DNA of 64,000 bases from Hyphomicrobium sp. ghe19 (GTDB lineage Bacteria; Pseudomonadota; Alphaproteobacteria; Rhizobiales; Hyphomicrobiaceae). Below the pieces are notes generated by a model, which searched no databases, was not told where the DNA came from, and worked only from the letters and a program-made list of their open reading frames with translations. The position numbers and the translations under genes were made by a program. Location of the stretch: NCBI RefSeq assembly GCF_902712875.1, contig NZ_LR743509.1:992001-1056000 (forward strand), in the 5' to 3' direction. The stretch's first letter is position 1, and the number at the start of each line of letters is the position of its first letter. This document shows, piece by piece, positions 1 to 8,830 of the stretch.

Positions 1-542
1 CGTACGGGCCGACGGGTATCGGTGTGCTTTATGCAAAGCGCCAACACCTCGCAGCCATGCCGCCTTACGAGGGCGGCGGCGATATGATCGAGTCCGTAAC
101 GCTCGACAACGTGACGTACAACCAGGCACCGCACCGGTTCGAAGCGGGTACTCCCGCTATCGTCGAAGCCATCGGGCTCGGCGCTGCGCTCAACTACATG
201 ATGCAGATCGGCCGCGAAAAGATTTCGCTCTACGAAGCGGAGCTTGGCGTTTACGCGGCGGAACGCCTGGCGGAATTGCCGTGGCTGAAGCTTTACGGGA
301 CTGCGCCGGGAAAAGGTTCGATCTTTTCATTCACAGTGGATGGCCTACATCCGCACGACGTTTCGACGATCATCGACCGGTCGGGCGTGGCTATTCGCGC
401 CGGCCATCACTGCGCGCAGCCTCTGATGGAGCGGCTTGGGGTTACCGCAACCTGCCGCGCGTCTTTCGCGTTGTACAACACAAAGGCCGAGGCGGATGCG
501 CTGATCGTAGCGCTTACCAAAGCCCATGACCTTTTTACCTGA
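1..542 (+). CDS. sufS: SufS cysteine desulfurase, C-terminal part (5' end outside window)
   Basis: This is the last ~180 residues of a PLP-dependent cysteine desulfurase, which takes sulfur from cysteine for Fe-S cluster assembly. The reading frame is open to the window edge and begins in the conserved GPTGIGVLYAK stretch. The active-site loop RAGHHCAQPLM carries the persulfide-forming Cys (codon at 411-413), matching the RxGHHCAxPLM loop of group II (SufS) enzymes. The C-terminal FALYNTKAEAD segment is also typical. It lies 11 bp before sufT and upstream of sufA, so it is read as the distal part of a suf operon whose sufBCD genes would lie to the left. Confidence 0.93.
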   Translation, partial: YGPTGIGVLYAKRQHLAAMPPYEGGGDMIESVTLDNVTYNQAPHRFEAGTPAIVEAIGLGAALNYMMQIGREKISLYEAELGVYAAERLAELPWLKLYGTAPGKGSIFSFTVDGLHPHDVSTIIDRSGVAIRAGHHCAQPLMERLGVTATCRASFALYNTKAEADALIVALTKAHDLFT

Positions 543-553
543 GGAGCTTCCGC

Positions 554-1048
554 ATGGACGGGAAGCAGATTGAAGACCGGGCAGCCGTGAAGCATGCGGT
601 TGAAGCGCTCGACGCGCCGCCGACGTCGCCTCCGGATGGTGGCGGCGCTCTGGACCCCGTGCCGGAAATTGCGACGTCGGATGAGCAAAAGACGACCGAT
701 CAAGAGGCGACGGCTGCGGCGACCGCGCTGCCGCCGGAAGAGGTCGAGCGGCTGACGAACGACATCGTCGCCGCACTGAAGACCGTTTACGATCCCGAGA
801 TTCCTGCCGACATCTACGAGCTGGGGTTGATCTACAAGGTCGAGATCGACGACGATCGCAATGTTGCGATCAACATGACCTTAACGGCTCCCGGATGCCC
901 GGTTGCCGGCGAAATGCCGATTTGGGTTGAAAATGCCGTCAACGCGGTCCCGGGCGTCGCGCAGACGAAAGTCGCCATCGTGTTCGATCCGCCTTGGGAT
1001 CAGAGCCGGATGTCGGATGAAGCGCGACTCGCTGTCGGCATGTTTTGA
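554..1048 (+). CDS. sufT: SufT-type Fe-S assembly protein (DUF59/MIP18 family)
   Basis: 164 aa. The first ~65 residues are a low-complexity Ala/Asp/Pro-rich extension. The DUF59 (MIP18) domain follows, with the motif TVYDPEIPADIYELGLIY and the cysteine in the TAPGCPVAGEMP loop, then the C-terminal VAIVFDPPWD signature. SufT proteins help Fe-S cluster maturation or delivery, especially under high demand. The ATG follows sufS by 11 bp, with a gaggagc Shine-Dalgarno overlapping the sufS stop region. That spacing and sufA downstream support a role at the end of the SUF operon. Confidence 0.9.
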   Translation: MDGKQIEDRAAVKHAVEALDAPPTSPPDGGGALDPVPEIATSDEQKTTDQEATAAATALPPEEVERLTNDIVAALKTVYDPEIPADIYELGLIYKVEIDDDRNVAINMTLTAPGCPVAGEMPIWVENAVNAVPGVAQTKVAIVFDPPWDQSRMSDEARLAVGMF

Positions 1049-1123
1049 GGACGACCTCGCATTTGAGCGCCGAATTCCTATATCATGTGGCTGTAGCCAC
1101 GACTCGCACATACGGAGGCCCGC

Positions 1124-1510
1124 GTGCCCTCGCTTAGAATGATGCCAAAAGTTATGACCCTGACCGACGCCGCCGCGGCGCGCGTTTCCGCGCTCATTGC
1201 GCAGAAGCCCGGCGTCAAAGCCCTCAAGATCGGGGTGAAGAAGGGCGGCTGTGCGGGCATGGAATACACCATGACGTGGGCTGAAGAGATCGGGAAGTTC
1301 GATGAGATCATCGAGGAAAAGGGCGCTGTCGTCTTGATCGATCCGGCGGCGATGATGTATCTGCTCGGCACCGAGATGGACTACAAGACCGATAAGCTTT
1401 CTTCGCAGTTCGTGTTCAATAACCCGAACCAGAAGAGCGCGTGCGGTTGCGGCGAGAGCGTCAATCTTGAACCTGCAACGCCCGCTGGATTTGCTCCCCC
1501 CGCAGCTTAA
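1124..1510 (+). CDS. sufA: SufA/IscA-like A-type Fe-S carrier protein
   Basis: 128 aa A-type carrier of the HesB/IscA/SufA family, which binds Fe-S clusters and hands them to apoproteins. The three family cysteines are visible: one in KKGGCAGMEY and two in the SACGCGES motif near the end. The chosen GTG at 1124 has a good Shine-Dalgarno (ggagg, 1114-1118). ATGs at 1139 and 1142 are alternatives and would remove only 5-6 residues. A Pro/Ala tail follows the second Cys motif. It is the third SUF gene in the same orientation, 75 bp after sufT. Paralogue naming (SufA versus IscA or ErpA) rests on context. Confidence 0.88.
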   Translation: MPSLRMMPKVMTLTDAAAARVSALIAQKPGVKALKIGVKKGGCAGMEYTMTWAEEIGKFDEIIEEKGAVVLIDPAAMMYLLGTEMDYKTDKLSSQFVFNNPNQKSACGCGESVNLEPATPAGFAPPAA

Positions 1511-1542
1511 TGAGAACGCGGGTGCGGGCATGACGGTCGATC

Positions 1543-1959
1543 ATGTCCGCCAATGACGAAATTCTCGAAATTCTGAAGGATGCGCTGAGCCGTGCGGGCT
1601 CGGTTCGCGGGCGGTGCATGTTTGGCGGCGTCGGCGTTTATCTGGACGGCATCTTCTTCGCGATCATCGACGACGGTGCGATCTATCTCAAGACGTCGGA
1701 CGAGACACGGCCGAGGTTCGCGGCCGAAGGCTCGCGCGCGTTCTCGTACATGACGAAGAACGGCCGCGCGGAACTGCATTCCTATTGGCTACTTCCCGAT
1801 CGACTCCTCGACGATGCGGAGGAGTTACGAGACTGGGCATCCGGGTCGGTCGCGGCGGCGAAGCATGCGGCTTCGCAGCCAAAGCGCAAAGTTACGCCGG
1901 CACGCGCCGTGAAGGCGAGGCCGGCGAAACGAATTGCGAAGCCGAAGAATAAACGCTGA
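1543..1959 (+). CDS. TfoX/Sxy N-terminal domain protein
   Basis: 138 aa. Residues ~5-105 match the TfoX N-terminal domain (the MFGGVGVYLDGIFFAIIDDG and YLKTSDETRPRF segments). It is followed by a short Lys/Arg/Ala-rich tail (KRKVTPARAVKARPAKR) that may contact nucleic acid. Full-length Sxy/TfoX proteins co-activate competence genes in gammaproteobacteria. Stand-alone N-terminal-domain proteins like this one are common in alphaproteobacteria and have no established role. It sits 32 bp after sufA in the same direction and converges on the helicase gene to its right. Confidence 0.8.
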   Translation: MSANDEILEILKDALSRAGSVRGRCMFGGVGVYLDGIFFAIIDDGAIYLKTSDETRPRFAAEGSRAFSYMTKNGRAELHSYWLLPDRLLDDAEELRDWASGSVAAAKHAASQPKRKVTPARAVKARPAKRIAKPKNKR

Positions 1960-1968
1960 ACGTTAGCT

Positions 1969-3837
1969 TCAGCCGCGTCCCGGGACTTTCATCGGACGCG
2001 GTGGCTTACGCATGAACGCGGGCACGTTCTCGGCAAAGCCCAAGCGCTCATCACCCTTGTGAGAGGGCTGCTGCTTACGGGGCGCTTCTCTCGCCGCTTC
2101 CCGCTTCTCCGGCCGCTCATGGGCATGGCGTGCCTGTCGCGCGGGTGCGGGTTCGTCCGTCCACGCATCGGGAGCGGGTTTCGGACGCTGAGGCCGGCGT
2201 CCCGGTTCTGTGGACCGGCGAGGATGTTCGGCCCGTACGTGCTCGGATCTTGGGTGATCAACGCTTGGCTGATCAGATCTCGAGTTTTCCGATCTCCGGT
2301 TCTCAGATCTCTGGTTCTCAGGCCTCGGTTGCTCGGATCGTGAATGCTCCGATGATCTCGAGCGCTCGGATCTTGCGTGTTGGGGCCGTGGCTGGTCGGA
2401 TTGCGGTTGTGGCGCTCTCTCCGGGCGAGGCGTGCGTTTGCGCTCCTGGCGCTCCGGGCGGTGCGGTTGCTCCATCGGCTCCGCATGCCCCGGCTGAGCG
2501 TGCTCGTACTCCGGCTGGTGAGCGATGTGCTCGGGTGGTTCCCGACGCTCGGGTCCGCGGTCTTTATGTTCCCGGTGTTCCGGCGGGCGGCTAGCTCGTT
2601 GGGCTGCCTGCGGAGGTCTCCGTGATTTATCGGGGCCCGAGCTTTGGCCGCGTCCACCGCGACCGCGGCGGCGTTTGCCGGCGCCTGCGATATCCTCTTC
2701 GGTCGGCGGATCGCCGAGCCAGACAGCGGTTTCGGCGGTGACCTTTTCGATGTCCTTTACGAACTTCAGGTCGTCCGGGCTTACGAGCGAAATCGAATGG
2801 CCTTCGTGACCGGCGCGTCCGGTTCTGCCGATGCGATGCACGTAATCGTCTGCGGCCCAGGGGAGGTCGAAGTTGAAGACGTGGGACACTTCCGGGATGT
2901 CGAGGCCGCGCGCCGCAACATCGGACGCAGCGAGCAGCATGATGTCGCCCGAACGAAATTTGTCGAGGGTTTCCATGCGGCTCGCCTGATCCATATCGCC
3001 GTGAAGCGCGCCGGCGTTGAATCCGTGCTTTGTCAGCGATTTGAAGAGGACGGCGACGTCACGCTTGCGGTTGCAGAAGATGATGGCGTTCTTGACGTTG
3101 CCGTCGCGGATCAAATTGCGCAGGACGTCGCGCTTCGCCCAGTCTTCGCCGTTCGAGCAATAGACGAAGCGCTGCGTGATGGTCTTCGCGGTCGTCGCGG
3201 GCTTTGCGACTTCGATCCGCTCGGGATCGTTCAGGAACTGATTGACGAGCCGCGTGATCTCCGGCGGCATCGTTGCCGAGAAGAAGAGCGTCTGGCGCCG
3301 TGGCGGCAGAAGCTTGCAGATTTTCTCGATGTCCGGAATGAAGCCCATGTCGAGCATGCGGTCGGCTTCGTCGATGACGAGGATCTCGACGCCCATCAGC
3401 ATGACGCGGCCACGCCCGAAATGGTCGAGAAGCCGGCCCGGGGTCGCGATCAGAACGTCGACGCCACGATCAAGCTTCTTGACCTGGTCGTCCATCGAAA
3501 CGCCGCCGATGAGGAGCGCGACCTGCAGCTTGTGATTTACACCGTATTTTTCGAAACTCTGCGCGACCTGGGCAGCAAGCTCTCGGGTCGGAGCGAGGAT
3601 CAGCGAACGGGGCATCCGAGCCCGCGCGCGGCCGGTTTCGAGGCGCGTGATCATCGGGAGAACGAACGAAGCCGTTTTTCCTGTGCCCGTCTGGGCGATG
3701 CCGAGCACGTCTCGACCGGTTACGGCAACCGGGATGGCGGCGGCTTGAATCGGGGTGGGGTTTGCGTAACCCGCAGCCGTTATGGCCGCTTGAACCTTGG
3801 GCGAAAGCCCTAGGTCAGCGAACGTCTTGGTTTCCAA
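1969..3837 (-). CDS. rhlE: DEAD-box ATP-dependent RNA helicase, RhlE type, with long charged tail
   Basis: 622 aa. The helicase core (~1-380) has the F-x-Q motif (FADLGL...PTPIQ), Walker A AQTGTGKT (48-55), DEAD (156-159), SAT (187-189) and HRIGRTGR (334-341). Such enzymes remodel RNA in ribosome assembly or cold adaptation. Residues ~385-622 form an unusual Arg/Glu/His/Pro/Ser-rich tail with near-repeats of the RSE-N/H/Q type; an extended basic tail is usual for RhlE, but this one is long. The only usable start at the conserved N-terminus (ETKTFADLGLS) is TTG at 3837, because an in-frame TGA lies two codons upstream. It converges on the TfoX gene with a 9 bp gap. Confidence 0.92.
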   Translation of the reverse strand: METKTFADLGLSPKVQAAITAAGYANPTPIQAAAIPVAVTGRDVLGIAQTGTGKTASFVLPMITRLETGRARARMPRSLILAPTRELAAQVAQSFEKYGVNHKLQVALLIGGVSMDDQVKKLDRGVDVLIATPGRLLDHFGRGRVMLMGVEILVIDEADRMLDMGFIPDIEKICKLLPPRRQTLFFSATMPPEITRLVNQFLNDPERIEVAKPATTAKTITQRFVYCSNGEDWAKRDVLRNLIRDGNVKNAIIFCNRKRDVAVLFKSLTKHGFNAGALHGDMDQASRMETLDKFRSGDIMLLAASDVAARGLDIPEVSHVFNFDLPWAADDYVHRIGRTGRAGHEGHSISLVSPDDLKFVKDIEKVTAETAVWLGDPPTEEDIAGAGKRRRGRGGRGQSSGPDKSRRPPQAAQRASRPPEHREHKDRGPERREPPEHIAHQPEYEHAQPGHAEPMEQPHRPERQERKRTPRPERAPQPQSDQPRPQHARSERSRSSEHSRSEQPRPENQRSENRRSENSRSDQPSVDHPRSEHVRAEHPRRSTEPGRRPQRPKPAPDAWTDEPAPARQARHAHERPEKREAAREAPRKQQPSHKGDERLGFAENVPAFMRKPPRPMKVPGRG

Positions 3838-4135
3838 AAGTCAGTATCTCCATCTGCACAGCTCGGATGGTCCGGCGCAACGCAGCGTCAGACAGTCTTT
3901 CAAGAGCGCAGGGGGAACGGGTGCCGAAAGGACCTAAGCCGAAATAGGAGTGCGGATCAAAAAGCATTTAAAAAATGCGCAAATCGATCCCCTGCGCTCC
4001 GGCACATTCGCGTGCTCGCATACATCTCGGCCTGGCGCAAGGGAAACTCGCCGGTTTAGGCCTCTGAACCCGCGGGGTTGTGTCACAGGCGAGGAAAGGA
4101 TGAGCGAATTCGGCCGCTTGCCCAGGATATCGGCA
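3838..4135. other. Non-coding stretch, 5' side of rhlE and 3' side of aqpZ
   Basis: About 300 bp without a convincing gene. It should hold the promoter of the leftward helicase gene. An AT-rich perfect inverted repeat (gcattt-aaa-aaatgc, 3964-3978) stands out in otherwise GC-rich DNA and could be an operator or a weak hairpin. Short open frames here lack Shine-Dalgarno sites and plausible composition. Confidence 0.4.
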
Positions 4136-4813
4136 TTACGCGTCGGCCTTTAGCAGCCACCTTCCGAATAGGCCACCAATAATGCCACCGAGGATGGGGG
4201 CGGCAAAGAACACCCAGACCTGCGACAGGGGCTCCCCACCGGCATAGACCGCCGGTCCGAAGCTTCGGGCAGGGTTGACCGACGTATTGGAGATTGGGAT
4301 CGACATGATGTGGATCGCGGTCAGGGCCAGACCGATGGCCGCGGGGGCAAGAAGGGCAGGTCCATTCGGCCTGGTTACGCCCATGATGACAACGAGGAAA
4401 AATGCGGTCAGCACAGTCTCAAGAATGAAGACCTCGGACAGGGTCGCCTTGAGCATCGAGAGTTCGCCGTAGCCGTTGGCCGCGAAGGTTGGGCTGGTGT
4501 GCCCGACGAGCGAGAAGATTCCGCACGCGGCGCATGCTCCGATGAGCTGCGCCAGAATGTAGAAGACTGCTGTTCCAATGTTGAAACGCCCGCCTGCAAC
4601 GAGACCAAGCGTTACGGCCGGATTGTAATGTCCGCCTGACACATGACCGATAGCGAAAGCGGTCACCATGACGGTTATGCCGATGCAGAAGGCTACGCCG
4701 ATAATGCCTGCGGCCCCCGCTGGGGCTCCGAAGGAGTAAAATGCCGAGCCGAGGATGGCCGACATTAGCATAAATGTGCCGAATGTTTCGGCGGCGAGCG
4801 CCCGTATCTTCAT
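4136..4813 (-). CDS. aqpZ: Aquaporin Z-type MIP channel
   Basis: 225 aa, close to AqpZ (~230). It is an inner-membrane water channel with six predicted TM segments and two NPA half-helices: SGGHYNPAVTLG in the first half and ISNTSVNPARSFGPA in the second. The chosen ATG at 4813 is preceded by aaggag at good spacing. A longer in-frame opening to 5038 would add 75 polar residues unlike the family and is rejected. It diverges from the desaturase gene. The Arg after the second NPA (NPARS) fits the selectivity filter of water-selective members, but solute preference cannot be proven here. Confidence 0.92.
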   Translation of the reverse strand: MKIRALAAETFGTFMLMSAILGSAFYSFGAPAGAAGIIGVAFCIGITVMVTAFAIGHVSGGHYNPAVTLGLVAGGRFNIGTAVFYILAQLIGACAACGIFSLVGHTSPTFAANGYGELSMLKATLSEVFILETVLTAFFLVVIMGVTRPNGPALLAPAAIGLALTAIHIMSIPISNTSVNPARSFGPAVYAGGEPLSQVWVFFAAPILGGIIGGLFGRWLLKADA

Positions 4814-5183
4814 TCCAAAAGCTCCTTGTCTTCCCTCGATTTTCTTATCGCGGCGCCTGATGTGAGCCGCGACCTGTACGGCGATCGTGGACGAGGATGA
4901 GCCACGGACGAATCGCTGCAGCCAGTTTTGATTGGTAGCGAGGCGTGAGCAATCGGTCAGCCGCGAAAAGCGGTCACAAATTGTATTGGGCAGAGAAGGG
5001 CTTATTTGTCGTATCAGCGAAAATGACTTTTGGATCAATAATCAGTGCCGTAGATATTTGTCGGGGGCGCAGATACCGGTCCGACACGCAGGTTCGCTAA
5101 AAGTCGATGGCGTCGCCTAGTGCGACGTGATTCTCAGGTTAGAGATACGCGAGCGCCGCTGAAATTCGCGAGGATCTCGATCG
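4814..5183. other. Divergent intergenic region aqpZ / desaturase
   Basis: About 370 bp between two divergent genes, so it should carry both promoters. It is more AT-rich around 4970-5060 than the flanking coding DNA. I see no clear operator, RNA gene or credible coding frame. Confidence 0.4.
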
Positions 5184-6593
5184 ATGGCTGGAAGTGCTAA
5201 TTCTTCGGTGAGTGACGCCAGTCTGACGATTCGCGGAGCCGCGACGAGTGGTGAAGCACGTCCGAAAGGCGTCCGCCGCGGTGATGCCATCCGAGATCTG
5301 AAGAAGCGGGACAACTACACGAACTTCCGCCATATCGCGTTTGTCTACCTCGTCATCGCTCTATCGATCGGCTTGACCATTTGGAGCTACGGCGCGGTCG
5401 CGGAGGCAGGTCTCGGGTGGTGGTGGAATATCCCCATGACGCTGCTGTGCATCGCTGTGATCGGTGCATCGCAACACCAGTTCGGTGGCGTCATCCACGA
5501 GGGTACCCACTTCATCCTCTTCGAAAATAAGACGCTGAATGAACTGGTATCCGATTGGCTCGGCGGGTTTCCGATCTACACGTCGACGTTCCAATACCGG
5601 CTGCACCATCTCGCGCATCACCAATTCATTAACGACCCGCTCCGCGATCCCGATTGGGCCCAGCTCAATGAAAGCGGTCATGATCTCGACTTCCCGATCA
5701 CTCATTTCGAGATGCTGAAGGAACTCGGGAAGCAGCTTTGGCTGCCGAACCTCTTCCGCTACATGATCGTGCGTGCCCGCTACAGCGCGCTCGGCACCGA
5801 CAACAACCCGTATATGGACCGCGAGCACAAGGGCGAACGGCTGCCGACGCTGATGGGCGTCATTTACGCCGTGTCGGCGCCTGCCGCTGCGGTCACGCTC
5901 ATCAAGTTGGGTCATGGCGCGTGGGCTTTCCCTGCGCTTGGCGTGATGACGGCCGCGGCTGTTGCGTACTTCTATTTTCTCGATGAGGAGAAGCTGCCGC
6001 ATGCGCACGTCGAGACGGTGATCTCCCATCGGACGACGAACATCAGCCGCATCCTCTTCATGGCGATCCTATACTCCGCGCTCACGGGGATCGAAGTCGC
6101 GGGCTGGGGCCCCGCGTGGGCGTATTTCGGTCTGCTTTGGATCCTGCCTTTGTTCACGGCGTTCCCGCTCTTCATGATCATGCGCCAGTGGGTGCAGCAC
6201 GGAAATGCCGATCGCGGACGTTACACGAATACTCGGGTGTTCCTGGTCAACCCGTTCATTCGTTACGCGGTGTTTCCGTTCGGCATGGATTATCACCTCC
6301 CGCACCACGTCTTCGCCTCGGTGCCCCACTACAAGCTCAAGGGCTTGCACGAGCTGCTGCTTCAGGATCCCGAATACCGAGACAAGGGGATCGTCGTTGA
6401 GGGCTACTTCAACTCGCCGCATGGCAACGCCGACGATCGCAATCCGACAGTCATCGAGGTTCTGGGTGAAAAGTACGCGCCGGAGGCGGGCGGTAACGTC
6501 TACGTCGATACCGATACGCTCGAATACGCAAAGGTGAGCGGCGCTGCTGCCATTTCGCGCGAGAGTGAAGCGTCTCTGCGCGACGGTACATAA
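5184..6593 (+). CDS. Membrane fatty acid desaturase family protein
   Basis: 469 aa integral membrane di-iron desaturase or hydroxylase superfamily protein. All three histidine boxes are present: HEGTH (with flanking GGVIHEGTHF), HHLAHH and HLPHH (in DYHLPHHVFASVP). Hydrophobic pairs lie around residues 50-90 and 230-340, the usual desaturase topology. The protein is longer than typical 300-400 aa acyl desaturases because of a charged N-terminus (~45 aa) and a C-terminal extension after the third box. The exact substrate (acyl lipid, sphingolipid-like or other) cannot be told from sequence alone. A hairpin follows 4 bp after the stop. Confidence 0.85.
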   Translation: MAGSANSSVSDASLTIRGAATSGEARPKGVRRGDAIRDLKKRDNYTNFRHIAFVYLVIALSIGLTIWSYGAVAEAGLGWWWNIPMTLLCIAVIGASQHQFGGVIHEGTHFILFENKTLNELVSDWLGGFPIYTSTFQYRLHHLAHHQFINDPLRDPDWAQLNESGHDLDFPITHFEMLKELGKQLWLPNLFRYMIVRARYSALGTDNNPYMDREHKGERLPTLMGVIYAVSAPAAAVTLIKLGHGAWAFPALGVMTAAAVAYFYFLDEEKLPHAHVETVISHRTTNISRILFMAILYSALTGIEVAGWGPAWAYFGLLWILPLFTAFPLFMIMRQWVQHGNADRGRYTNTRVFLVNPFIRYAVFPFGMDYHLPHHVFASVPHYKLKGLHELLLQDPEYRDKGIVVEGYFNSPHGNADDRNPTVIEVLGEKYAPEAGGNVYVDTDTLEYAKVSGAAAISRESEASLRDGT

Positions 6594-6597
6594 AAAA

Positions 6598-6623
6598 CGA
6601 GAGGAGCGTTTGCGCTCCCCTCG
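6598..6623 (-). terminator. Rho-independent terminator for parE
   Basis: The stem cgag-a-ggagcg / cgctcc-c-ctcg (one A/C mismatch, TTTG loop on the + strand) is flanked on its left by six A residues at 6592-6597. Read on the minus strand this is a GC stem followed by a T run, so it terminates leftward transcription from parE. A T run is weak on the right side, so it should work poorly for the desaturase gene. Confidence 0.75.
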
Positions 6624-6650
6624 TTCAAGCTGCCAGCCTATCGTTTCGTC

Positions 6651-8660
6651 TTAGATGTCCAGGTCCTTCGCGAAAGCGGCGTGTTCCTGGATGAAGCGGT
6701 AGCGCGCTTCGGGCTTCGAGCCCATCAGCGCGTTGACGACGTCGCCCAATCCGCCACGCGCGTCTTCGCTGATGCCGACGCGCAGAAGCGTCCGCCGCTT
6801 CTTGTCCATCGTCGTCTCTTTGAGATCCTTGAAGTCCATCTCGCCGAGACCTTTGAAGCGCGTAACTTTCGGCTTCCGGCCCTTGAAGCGCGTGGCGATA
6901 AGTTCGTCGCGATGCGCTTCGTTGCGCGCATAGGCAACGTCGCTCTTGTCGGAGATTTTGTAGAGCGGCGGAACGGCCAGAAACAGGTGGCCGTTTTCAA
7001 CGAGTTCCGGCGTTTCCTGATAGAAGAAGGTGATCAGCAGCGAGGCGATGTGGGCGCCGTCAACGTCGGCGTCCGTCATGATGATCACGCGCTCGTAGCG
7101 CAGATCCTCGTCGCGATATTTGGTGCCGGTGCCGACGCCGAGTGCCTGAATGAGATCAGCGAGCAGCTGGTTTTGTGACAGCTTCGCCGAGGACGCGTTG
7201 GCGACGTTCAGGATTTTGCCGCGCAGCGGCAGGATCGCCTGGGTTTCGCGATCGCGCGCGCTCTTGGCGCTGCCGCCGGCCGAGTCACCTTCAACGATGA
7301 AGATTTCCGTGCCTGCGGCCTGCTGGATCGAGCAGTCGGCAAGCTTGCCGGGGAGGCGCAATTTTCGCGTGGCGGATTGGCGGCCGACCTCTTTCTCGCG
7401 GCGGCGCTTCAAGCGCTCTTCGGACTGCTCGATGGTCCACTCGAGCAGTTTCGTCGCCTGTTGCGGGCTATCGGCGAGCCAGTGATCGAAGGCGTCGCGA
7501 ACGGCTGTTTCGACGATCTTGGTTGCTTCGACGGACGCGAGCTTGTCCTTCGTCTGCCCTTGGAATTCGGGTTCGCGAATGAAGACCGACAGCATCGACG
7601 CCGCCGTGCCCATCACGTCTTCCGACGTGATCTGAATTGCTTTCTTGACGTTGACGAGTTCGCCATAGGCCCGGAGGCCCTTGTACAACGCCTGACGCAG
7701 GCCGTTCTCGTGCGTGCCGCCTTCGGCCGTGGGGATGGTGTTGCAGTAGGAGGATGAGAAGCCATCCTCGTCGGCAATCCAGGCCACAGCCCATTCGACC
7801 GATCCGTGACCGGCTTCCTTCTCGACCCGGCCCGAAAAGATGTCCTTGGTGACGCGCGCCTGTCCCTCGATCGACGACGTCAGGTAGTCGCTCAGACCGC
7901 CGGGGAAGTGGAACACCGCTTCGGCTGGGGTTTCGTCCTTGATGAGTTCGGGATCGCACTTCCAGCGGATTTCGACGCCGCCGAAAAGGTAGGCCTTCGA
8001 ACGGGCCATTTTCATCAGGCGGGCGGCCTTGAACGCACAGCCTTTGCCGAAGATCTTCTCGTCCGGCTTGAAGCGCACTTTGGTGCCGCGCCGATTCATG
8101 ATCGAGCCAAGCTTCTCGAGCTTGGTCTGGGGCTCGCCGCGCGAGAAGACCATGCGATAGAGCTGCTGGTCGCGCGCCACCTGGACTTCGAGCGTTTCAG
8201 ACAGTGCGTTGACGACGGAGACGCCGACGCCGTGCAAACCGCCGGACGTGTTGTAGGCTTTCGAATCGAACTTGCCGCCAGCGTGCAGCACCGTCAGCAC
8301 GACTTCGAGCGCGCTTTTGTTCTTGTATTTGGGGTGCGGGCCGATGGGGATGCCGCGGCCGTTGTCGGTGACGGTCAGGAAGCCGTCGGCCGAAAGTTCG
8401 ACCTCGATCCACGTCGCGTGGCCGGCGACGGCTTCGTCCATCGAGTTATCGATCACCTCGGCGAAGAGGTGGTGCATGGCCTTTTCGTCAGTGCCGCCGA
8501 TGTACATGCCAGGGCGGCGACGTACGGGCTCCAGGCCTTCGAGCACTTCGATGTCGTGCTCGCTATAGGCGCCCGTTTCGGCAGGCTTGCGTGCACGTGA
8601 CGATTTTTCAGTCATTTCGTTATCGAATTCCGGAAAGAGGTCGGTTTGAGATCGGCTCAT
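6651..8660 (-). CDS. parE: DNA topoisomerase IV subunit B
   Basis: 669 aa type IIA topoisomerase ATPase subunit, acting with ParC to decatenate chromosomes. The GHKL ATPase motifs are visible (EVIDNSMDEA, TDNGRGIP, GGLHGVGVSVVN). The TOPRIM domain has EGDSAGGSAK and the DADVDG metal motif, and the C-terminus has RFKGLGEM. Length and the segments GVGTGTKYRDEDLRYER and TDADVDGAHIASLL fit ParE rather than GyrB, which is longer and usually has DADVDGSHI. The ATG at 8660 (MSRSQTDLF) is preceded by aaggg. A further in-frame extension to 8825 is unlike the family. The terminator at 6598-6623 ends its transcript. Confidence 0.93.
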   Translation of the reverse strand: MSRSQTDLFPEFDNEMTEKSSRARKPAETGAYSEHDIEVLEGLEPVRRRPGMYIGGTDEKAMHHLFAEVIDNSMDEAVAGHATWIEVELSADGFLTVTDNGRGIPIGPHPKYKNKSALEVVLTVLHAGGKFDSKAYNTSGGLHGVGVSVVNALSETLEVQVARDQQLYRMVFSRGEPQTKLEKLGSIMNRRGTKVRFKPDEKIFGKGCAFKAARLMKMARSKAYLFGGVEIRWKCDPELIKDETPAEAVFHFPGGLSDYLTSSIEGQARVTKDIFSGRVEKEAGHGSVEWAVAWIADEDGFSSSYCNTIPTAEGGTHENGLRQALYKGLRAYGELVNVKKAIQITSEDVMGTAASMLSVFIREPEFQGQTKDKLASVEATKIVETAVRDAFDHWLADSPQQATKLLEWTIEQSEERLKRRREKEVGRQSATRKLRLPGKLADCSIQQAAGTEIFIVEGDSAGGSAKSARDRETQAILPLRGKILNVANASSAKLSQNQLLADLIQALGVGTGTKYRDEDLRYERVIIMTDADVDGAHIASLLITFFYQETPELVENGHLFLAVPPLYKISDKSDVAYARNEAHRDELIATRFKGRKPKVTRFKGLGEMDFKDLKETTMDKKRRTLLRVGISEDARGGLGDVVNALMGSKPEARYRFIQEHAAFAKDLDI

Positions 8661-8830
8661 CTGCGGCCCTTGATCGTCTGTGGCGTGACCCAAACGTTCG
8701 GAAAGAAGCGGCGGGACGCCCGACAGCAGAAGCCGCTGAAGCGAATCTTGAGGGCTTCTTATAGCCTGAGCCGGGGTCATGCCACCATCGCGTTTGCGAC
8801 TTGTGGCGGCACTGCAACGCGCCAAATGCC

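Noticed and set aside
2644..3813. 389-codon open frame antisense to the RNA helicase
   Set aside because: Lies wholly over rhlE motifs on the other strand; a by-product of high GC, with no recognisable domain.
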